This document shows positions 58,801 to 64,000 of a stretch of DNA of 64,000 nt, in pieces. Every line of letters starts with the position of its first letter. The stretch's first letter is position 1. This DNA comes from JABFRJ01 sp031374735 (lineage in GTDB: Bacteria > Pseudomonadota > Alphaproteobacteria > Rhizobiales > Hyphomicrobiaceae), in contig JANMGQ010000226.1 in the NCBI GenBank assembly GCA_031374735.1, positions 1 to 64,000 of the forward strand. The letters are read 5' to 3'. A model generated the notes under the pieces. It searched no databases. It was not told the origin of the DNA and saw nothing but the letters and a program-made list of their open reading frames with translations. A program made the translations under genes and the position numbers.

Positions 58801-59823
58801 TCACTTCGGCGCGGCTTTGCTTTCATAGCGCTTCGACCACTCGGCGAGGATCGCTTCGCGGTCGTTGGCCATGACCTGCAGGTCGATCTTGGCCATTTTG
58901 CCCTCGGCTGCTTCCGGATAGTTTTTCGGCAGGTTCTTTACGTCCGGGTGCGCGACCAGCGCATAGTATTTCGAGTATAGCTCATTGGCGCTCTTGGAGG
59001 CCGCCCAATCCATGACCTTCTTGGCGACGGCTGCGTTTTTCGTGCCCTTTATGATGGCTGAGGCTTCCATCTCCCACCCGGCACCTTCCGACGGCACGAT
59101 CAACTCCAGCGGCGCGCCGTTCGTCTTCTCACGTGCGCCGCGCATGTCGAAGCCGAGGCCAGCGACCCGCTCCCCCTTGGCGGCCTGGACGCACGGTGCC
59201 GAGCCCGAGTGGGTGTAAACGGCCATGTTGTCGTGCAACTTGTCCATGAACGCCCAGGCGGCGTCTTTGCCCATGTTCTGGACCCAGGCCGCGACCATCA
59301 TGTAGCCCGTGCCCGACGAGGCCGGATGCGGCATGACCAGCTTGCCCTTGTACTTGGGGTCGAGCAGGTCTGCGAATGATGTCGGCTGCTTGACGCCGGC
59401 CTTCTCACCCTCAGGAACATTGTAGCAAACGACGGCAACCCAGGCATCATGGCCGATGTACATGCCGCTGGCCGGACGGAACTGTTCTTTCAGTTTGTCG
59501 GCCCCGACGGGCACATAGCTTTCGAGCAGGCCTTCCTTGTTGAACAGCAACAACGAGGACGCTGCGAGCGCGAGCACGAGATCGGCTTTCGGGGCTGCTT
59601 TTTCTGCCAGAACCCGGGCCGTGATCACGCCAGTGGAATCGCGCACCCACTGGATATCGACTTCGGGCACGGCCTTTTCGATTTCGTCCTTGAACGGCTT
59701 CAGCTGGTCGTTTTCCAGTGCCGTATAGACGGTCAACGGCGTTTTTTGCGCCAGAGCCGGGCTGACAGCTATCATGGCCGCGAGGCAAGCAGCCCCCAGG
59801 CCCGCGAGGGTCTTCTTCATCAT
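58801..59823 (-). CDS. Phosphonate/iron-type ABC substrate-binding protein (2-aminoethylphosphonate-like)
   Basis: The 340-residue protein has a signal peptide (MMKKTLAGLGAACLAAMIAV, cleaved after ALA). It follows the pattern TPLTVYTALENDQLKPFKDE, PKADLVLALAASSLLLFNKE and HPASSGTGYMMVAAWVQNMG of the PhnS2-like branch of iron/thiosulfate-type binding proteins. Its family partners are an ATPase (present downstream) and a fused permease (absent). GGGAGAG lies at good distance before the double ATG. Confidence 0.82.
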   Translation of the reverse strand: MMKKTLAGLGAACLAAMIAVSPALAQKTPLTVYTALENDQLKPFKDEIEKAVPEVDIQWVRDSTGVITARVLAEKAAPKADLVLALAASSLLLFNKEGLLESYVPVGADKLKEQFRPASGMYIGHDAWVAVVCYNVPEGEKAGVKQPTSFADLLDPKYKGKLVMPHPASSGTGYMMVAAWVQNMGKDAAWAFMDKLHDNMAVYTHSGSAPCVQAAKGERVAGLGFDMRGAREKTNGAPLELIVPSEGAGWEMEASAIIKGTKNAAVAKKVMDWAASKSANELYSKYYALVAHPDVKNLPKNYPEAAEGKMAKIDLQVMANDREAILAEWSKRYESKAAPK

Positions 59824-60080
59824 GGTGGTACGCTCTCCCTTGTCCGCCCTATCAGGCGGATCTCCACCTGCACGGGTACGGTCGCAAGCCGCCTAGCAGG
59901 CGATCACGACAGCTCCATGGCAGTTCCCCGCCTGCTTAACGCACTCAGAGTGCGGGAATCCATAGGGTAAAGAAGAAAAAGGGCCGCGCCCCTTCATCAG
60001 GCGGCGACCCGCCAGCTTGCCGGCACCAGGACGCGTCGTCTTGAACAGGTGCGCGGGATCGGGCTTGACGCAATGCGCCG

Positions 60081-60407
60081 TCACTTCTTCTTGGGCTCTT
60101 CCGGCTTCTCTTCTTCCTGGTTGTCGTAATAGAGGTAGCCATCCTCGATCGACACCTGATCCTTCGGCTCCAACTGGTACTCGTCGTCTTCACTGTCGTT
60201 AAGGCGCAGCACGCAGCCCTGGGCACAGACGTTTTCAAGAATCTGATTGGGCTTCAATGTGAAGTCCTGTTTCTTTTCGCCCTCGATGATCGTGATCTTG
60301 TGATCCTTGTCATCCCTGTTTGTGACCGAGGCCGTGGCGTAGGCAAAAGATGTGTTGGCCGCAAATGCGACGGCCGCCACCGCCAGCAACTTCAACATTG
60401 AATGCAT
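60081..60407 (-). CDS. Small secreted acidic protein of unknown function
   Basis: The 108-residue protein has a signal peptide (MHSMLKLLAVAAVAFAANTS, cleaved near AYA). Mature features are ASVTNRDDKDHKITIIEGEK, a two-cysteine element LENVCAQGCVLRLND and an acidic Glu/Lys/Pro tail. It is probably periplasmic. The upstream 257 bp to the binding-protein gene hold small GC-rich hairpins (CCGCC/GGCGG near 59845) but no gene. I do not recognise the family beyond similarity of layout to uncharacterised Rhizobiales proteins. Confidence 0.7.
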   Translation of the reverse strand: MHSMLKLLAVAAVAFAANTSFAYATASVTNRDDKDHKITIIEGEKKQDFTLKPNQILENVCAQGCVLRLNDSEDDEYQLEPKDQVSIEDGYLYYDNQEEEKPEEPKKK

Positions 60408-60470
60408 CGGGTTTCCCTCACCGAAAGCCGTGGAGTGCCGCCGTCGAATCGGCGCGCTTCCAGCGGCTCA

Positions 60471-60719
60471 TCACTTCTTCTTTTTCGCGGCTGCTTTGCG
60501 ACCAACTTTGACGGCAATCTTGCGCGAGGCTTTTTTTGCGGCCGGCGACTTGGCAGCGGCCGGCTTTTTGGCCGCGGACTTCTTGACGGCAATCTTGCGA
60601 CCGGGAGCCGCCTTCACCATGCGCGCCGACGCCGTGGCCATGGCGCGTCCACGCTTGGCTGGTGCTTTCGCAGCTGGCTTCTTCGCGCTTTTCGCGGCAG
60701 TCACTTTACGGGCAGCCAT
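60471..60719 (-). CDS. Histone H1-like Lys/Ala-rich protein
   Basis: The 82-residue protein is almost entirely Lys, Ala, Arg, Pro and Ser in AAKKPA-type repeats (KSAAKKPAAAKSPAAKKASR) and ends KKKK. It resembles bacterial histone-H1-like nucleoid proteins with a disordered polycationic tail. AGGAG lies six bases before the ATG. DNA or RNA binding is inferred from composition alone. Confidence 0.75.
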   Translation of the reverse strand: MAARKVTAAKSAKKPAAKAPAKRGRAMATASARMVKAAPGRKIAVKKSAAKKPAAAKSPAAKKASRKIAVKVGRKAAAKKKK

Positions 60720-60728
60720 GGCAGTCTC

Positions 60729-60815
60729 CTATCTATCCACGCGATGCGTTGCAGGCTTGCGCTGAAACATGCGCGTGAAACTTTGCTGCAACAGATCGGT
60801 GCGGATGTACTGCAT
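60729..60815 (-). CDS. Possible 28-residue ORF upstream of the H1-like gene
   Basis: ATG at 60815 opens MQYIRTDLLQQSFTRMFQRK then PATHRVDR, whose TAG stop overlaps the AGGAG of the H1-like gene. The overlap could couple translation. Protein-like residue use continues upstream of the ATG, so it may also be the tail of a lost gene. There is no family match. Confidence 0.25.
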   Translation of the reverse strand: MQYIRTDLLQQSFTRMFQRKPATHRVDR

Positions 60816-60846
60816 CAGCAACGCGATGACCAGAGTGTCGCGCGTC

Positions 60847-61143
60847 TCAAACTGTCGGATGCACCGCGAAGCCCGCAGGCATATCGCAGGTCTCATCGAG
60901 CACTTTCACCATGTCGACACGACTGCCGCGCGGCCCGGTTTTGCAAACCATGATCGCGGCACCCACTCGCGCAGAAGTGCCTGCAAATACCGCTTCAACG
61001 CCACCATCGCGCCGATTGCGAACGAAGCCGTCGACACCGATGCGGCGCGCTTCTCGTTCGACGAAAACGCGGAAGCCGACACCCTGCACCAGGCCTTCGA
61101 TGCGAACGCGTTTCACCATGCGCTGCGCCGCTTGGTCGCTCAT
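60847..61143 (-). CDS. acyP: Acylphosphatase
   Basis: The 98-residue protein carries both acylphosphatase signatures: VRIEGLVQGVGFRVFVEREA, with the phosphate-binding Arg, and GVDGFVRNRRDGGVEAVFAG, with the catalytic Asn. The enzyme hydrolyses acyl phosphates such as acetyl phosphate or carbamoyl phosphate. It begins 9 bp after the gamma-glutamyltransferase stop on the same strand and is probably cotranscribed with it. Confidence 0.93.
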   Translation of the reverse strand: MSDQAAQRMVKRVRIEGLVQGVGFRVFVEREARRIGVDGFVRNRRDGGVEAVFAGTSARVGAAIMVCKTGPRGSRVDMVKVLDETCDMPAGFAVHPTV

Positions 61144-61152
61144 GGTCGCCTC

Positions 61153-62739
61153 TCAATAGCCAAGTGCCATGCCGTCTTTGCGCGGGTCGGATGCGCCGAT
61201 GAGCACGCCGTTGGCATTGTCGAACTCGATCGCCTGTGCGCCGCCGAAGGGGTCTGGGCGTTCGGCCATCGGATGTCCCATGGCTTCAAGTTGTGCCCGT
61301 ATTTGCTGATCAAGTGATGCTTCGTACCTTAGCTTGCCATCCTCGTAACAGAGCCTCGGCGCGTCGACAGCCTGCTGGATGTCGAGGCCGCAATCGATGC
61401 GGTTTGAAAGGACAGCAACATGACCAAGCGGCTGATACGCGCCACCCATGACGCCAAAAGAGAGCCACGGTTTACCGTCGCGCATCGCCAGTGCCGGCAC
61501 GAGTGTGTGCAGCGGGCGCTTGCCCGGTGCGATGCAGTTGGGATGTCCCGCTTGAAGCGAGAAGCCACTGCCGCGGTTCTGCATCACGAGCCCCGTCTTC
61601 TTCGTCACGATGCCGGAGCCGAAGCCCGCGAACAGCGAGTTGATGAAGGACACCACCATGCCGCTCTTGTCGGCAACGGTCAGATACGTTGTATCCGTTC
61701 CTTGCGGACGCGGCACGGGACCAAGGTCTTCACGCGTGCGTTTGCGATCGATGCGCTTGGCGAGTTCGTCTGCGAAGCCATCTGAAAGCATATGTGCGAC
61801 GGGAACATCCACCATGGCGGGGTCGGCAACGAACACGTCGCGCGCGGCATAGGCGAGGCGGGCCGCTTCCATCATCACATGCAGACGCTCCGCGCTGTTG
61901 ATGTCTTTTGGCAGGTCGGGAAAGCGATCCAGTATTTTGAGGATGATCAGCGCGACGACGCCTTGATTGTTCGGCGGCATCTCGTTCAGCGTCACGCCGC
62001 GATACGTGACCGCGATGGGCTCGACGTAGTTGCTCTTCTGGTTGGCGAAGTCGGCCGCGGTGTGCAATCCGCCAAGCGCGTTGAGGTCCGCCACCATGTC
62101 GGCCATCAGCGCACCGCGATAGAAGGCGTCGGGTCCGTCTTTCGCAATCAGCTTGAGCGACTGCGCCAATGCGGGAAACCGCATGATCTCGCCCATGCGC
62201 GGCGCGCGTCCCGCCTTGAGGAGATGCATTTTGGCGCCGTCGTTCTTGGCAATCTTGTCGGTAAGGCCAGCCCAATCGTGCGACACGCGCGGGGCAACGG
62301 CGAAACCGCCCTCGGCGGCCTCGATCGCAGGTGCGAGCGCATCGGCCAGCGAGATGGTTCCGTGATCGCGTAGCAGCGTTGCCCAAGCGTCAATGGATCC
62401 CGGCACCGTGACCGCGTGCGGGCTTGTCACCTCGATCGTCGAGATGCCCGCCTTCGCAAACCACGCGGGCGTTGCGGCAGCCGGTGCGCGGCCGGAGCCG
62501 TTGAGCGCGACGAGGCCCTTGCCGGGCTTGTGCATCAGCGCAAAGCAGTCGCCGCCGAAGCCGGTCATGGCCGGCTCGATCACGCACAGCAGCGCCGTCG
62601 CTGTGATGGCGGCATCGATGGCGTTGCCGCCGCGCTTGAGGCAGTCGACCGCTGCTAAGCTCGCCAGCGGATGCGAGGTTGCGGCCATGCCGTTGCGAGC
62701 AATGGTCGGCGAGCGGCCGGGAAAGTGATAGGAGCGCAT
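61153..62739 (-). CDS. ggt: Gamma-glutamyltransferase family protein
   Basis: From the ATG at 62739 the protein has 528 residues. The family start is MAATSHPLASLAAVDCLKRG and GNAIDAAITA, followed by VIEPAMTGFGGDCFALMH. The autoproteolytic nucleophile Thr lies in GTDTTYLTVADKSG at about residue 350, giving a large and a small subunit. Later blocks are FGSGIVTKKTGLVMQNRGSG and FGVMGGAYQPLGH. There is no obvious signal peptide, unlike periplasmic GGT of enterics, so it may be a cytoplasmic member or an acylase relative. The ATG 12 codons upstream gives an unconserved extension. Confidence 0.87.
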   Translation of the reverse strand: MRSYHFPGRSPTIARNGMAATSHPLASLAAVDCLKRGGNAIDAAITATALLCVIEPAMTGFGGDCFALMHKPGKGLVALNGSGRAPAAATPAWFAKAGISTIEVTSPHAVTVPGSIDAWATLLRDHGTISLADALAPAIEAAEGGFAVAPRVSHDWAGLTDKIAKNDGAKMHLLKAGRAPRMGEIMRFPALAQSLKLIAKDGPDAFYRGALMADMVADLNALGGLHTAADFANQKSNYVEPIAVTYRGVTLNEMPPNNQGVVALIILKILDRFPDLPKDINSAERLHVMMEAARLAYAARDVFVADPAMVDVPVAHMLSDGFADELAKRIDRKRTREDLGPVPRPQGTDTTYLTVADKSGMVVSFINSLFAGFGSGIVTKKTGLVMQNRGSGFSLQAGHPNCIAPGKRPLHTLVPALAMRDGKPWLSFGVMGGAYQPLGHVAVLSNRIDCGLDIQQAVDAPRLCYEDGKLRYEASLDQQIRAQLEAMGHPMAERPDPFGGAQAIEFDNANGVLIGASDPRKDGMALGY

Positions 62740-62901
62740 GGGGGTCTCGGGGTTGGGTCCACGCCGGGATGCCACGCCGATGCCGCGAGGGAAACCCGCA
62801 GTGACGCGTGATGCCGGCGCCTGTTCACCTCATCGATCGGTTTTTGCGCCGCGACACCGCTTCATCTCGCGATCGTGAGCCGGATGCGCTAGAGCAACCG
62901 G

Positions 62902-63513
62902 ATGTCAGAGCGCCCCGCCAACACCCGCAACACGCGCACCGTCATAGCAACGGCTGGTCTCGCGCTGACGATGCTCGGCCTCGCGTTCGCGTCGGTGCCG
63001 CTCTATCGGCTGTTCTGCCAGGTGACGGGCTATGGCGGCACGACCATGCGTGCAGACAAGGCGCCAGACCACGTGATCGACCGCGAAGTGACGGTGCGTT
63101 TTGACGCCAATGTCGCGCCTGGACTGACGTGGACGTTTGAGCCTGTCATCACCAGCATGAAGGTGCGCCTCGGCGAGACACACGTGGTCGAGTATCGCGC
63201 GACCAACACGGGCGACAAAGCGCAGACGGGAAATTCGACCTACAACGTCGTGCCGGATCAGGCCGGCAGTTTCTTCAATAAGCTGCAGTGCTTCTGCTTT
63301 ACGGATCAACCGCTCGCGGCCGGCGAGACCATGCTGATGCCCGTGCAGTTCTTCGTTGATCCCGCGATGGCGACCGACAGTGACGGCAAGCGCATTCATA
63401 CGATTACGCTCAGCTACACGTTCTATGCCGTGGCCGGAAAGAAGGCGGAAGCGCCGGCTGAACCGAAGCCGGCAATCGAGCCGAAGACCGGACGTCAGCC
63501 CAAGACGTTGTGA
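62902..63513 (+). CDS. ctaG: Cytochrome c oxidase assembly protein CtaG (Cox11)
   Basis: The 203-residue protein has a membrane anchor (TVIATAGLALTMLGLAFASV) followed by PLYRLFCQVTGYGGT with the conserved Cys. The beta domain carries the copper-binding FFNKLQCFCFTDQPLAAGE (CxC) and MPVQFFVDP. Cox11 inserts CuB into subunit I of aa3-type cytochrome oxidase from the periplasmic face. In many alphaproteobacteria it sits among cta genes, none of which are next to it here. The C-terminal 25 residues are a Pro/Lys-rich tail. Confidence 0.95.
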   Translation: MSERPANTRNTRTVIATAGLALTMLGLAFASVPLYRLFCQVTGYGGTTMRADKAPDHVIDREVTVRFDANVAPGLTWTFEPVITSMKVRLGETHVVEYRATNTGDKAQTGNSTYNVVPDQAGSFFNKLQCFCFTDQPLAAGETMLMPVQFFVDPAMATDSDGKRIHTITLSYTFYAVAGKKAEAPAEPKPAIEPKTGRQPKTL

Positions 63514-63591
63514 TCTGGGCTCGCGCCCGCGCACGAAAACGCGTGGATCTTCTTCGCCTGATATGGTGAACCTAATCCTGGAGGTCGCACC

Positions 63592-64000
63592 ATGCTCATG
63601 ACATCAGCTGACTATCGCGCATCGCTGCGTCGCTATTCTCCGCGCGTGTTCATCAATGGCCAGCGCATCACGTCCGTGGCGGACGAGCACTTGCTTGCGC
63701 CCGGTATCGCGGCGACGGGTGTCACCTATGATTTCGCGCATGTCAAAGAACACACGCCGTTGATGACGGCGCGGCAGGGCACATCGGGCAAGACCGTCAA
63801 CCGCATGCTGCACATCGACGAGACCTCACAGGACCTGCTCTTCAAGCTTGAAGCCGTACGGCTGACGTGTCGCGAGGCTGGCTGCGCCATGCGCTATCTG
63901 AGCCACGATGCGCTGAATGCCTTCTTTCAGGCCACCAAACGTGTCGATGCCGTGCACGGCGGCGACAGGCATCAGCGGTTCGTCCACTACATGCATCGCA
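63592..64000 (+). CDS. HpaB / 4-hydroxybutyryl-CoA dehydratase family protein, 3' truncated by window end
   Basis: The first 136 codons are present. MLMTSADYRASLRRYSPRVF, INGQRITSVADEHLLAPGI and VTYDFAHVKEHTPLMTA match the N-terminal domain shared by 4-hydroxyphenylacetate 3-monooxygenases and 4-hydroxybutyryl-CoA dehydratases. In EAGCAMRYLSHDALNAFF one Cys aligns with the first cluster ligand of the dehydratase (CxxxC), but the second position is Tyr. It is therefore more likely a flavin monooxygenase or a divergent member. GGAGG precedes the ATG. The rest of the gene is outside the window. Confidence 0.8.
   Translation, partial: MLMTSADYRASLRRYSPRVFINGQRITSVADEHLLAPGIAATGVTYDFAHVKEHTPLMTARQGTSGKTVNRMLHIDETSQDLLFKLEAVRLTCREAGCAMRYLSHDALNAFFQATKRVDAVHGGDRHQRFVHYMHR

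Noticed and set aside
60402..60953. Plus-strand ORF covering the histone-like region
   Set aside because: Antisense to the Lys/Ala-rich gene; low-complexity sequence keeps several frames open.
1..64000. CRISPR array, tRNA or rRNA genes
   Set aside because: No regularly spaced direct repeats and no tRNA- or rRNA-like segments were seen on reading both strands.

Overview
The window looks like chromosomal DNA of a GC-rich alphaproteobacterium, most likely in the Hyphomicrobiales (Rhizobiales). Supporting marks are a fused TrpE(G) anthranilate synthase with a Trp-codon leader peptide, a DUF2794 protein, a CtaG cytochrome oxidase assembly protein, the tsaE-kinase-murU-addB gene order and many short palindromic repeats. 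I saw no tRNA, rRNA, CRISPR array or phage module.

Left part (1-16 kb): the minus-strand 5' part of a decayed group II intron (about 1-1085), whose maturase gene carries two short palindromic insertions and a frameshift. Then come a lipoprotein, an SDR remnant, an acyl-CoA-dehydrogenase-fold flavoenzyme, a ModA-like binding protein, a methyltransferase, a lone DppB-type permease, a MoaD-like protein, a hydroxyacid dehydrogenase, DUF2794, a GST, a TRAP-like binding protein, a DUF898 membrane protein, feruloyl-CoA synthase and an FkbM methyltransferase.

Middle part (16-39 kb): a Ser/Thr kinase with WD40 repeats; tsaE, a RIO-type kinase, murU and addB (addA is not next to it); trpE(G) with its leader; a renalase-like flavoprotein; a peptide-type binding protein; an unusual leader region (small ORF with a full-length Shine-Dalgarno, then hairpins) ahead of a beta-hydroxyacid dehydrogenase; an NDP-forming acyl-CoA synthetase; znuA with a candidate Zur-controlled promoter; a HTH-only LuxR protein; and a very large AsmA-like protein.

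Biosynthetic part (39-56 kb): a compact four-gene minus-strand operon. It encodes a type I PKS (KS-AT-KR-DH-ACP-TE), an NRPS (formyltransferase, degenerate C-like segment, adenylation domain split by a luciferase-like monooxygenase, carrier protein), a 4'-phosphopantetheinyl transferase and an SGNH-like periplasmic protein. Hand reading of the adenylation pocket gives a glycine-like code. The simplest reading is a formylated, probably hydroxylated glycyl starter extended by one malonyl unit, reduced, dehydrated and released. N-hydroxylation would give an N-formyl-N-hydroxy (retro-hydroxamate) metal-binding small molecule. This is my main candidate for an undescribed system. Two glycosyltransferases and an acetyltransferase follow.

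Right part (56-64 kb): a transporter patchwork (phosphonate-type binding protein and ATPase next to a DppC-type permease, with a paired palindromic repeat around the junction), a histone-H1-like Lys/Ala-rich protein, acylphosphatase, gamma-glutamyltransferase, ctaG, and the start of an HpaB/4-hydroxybutyryl-CoA-dehydratase-family gene cut off by the window end.
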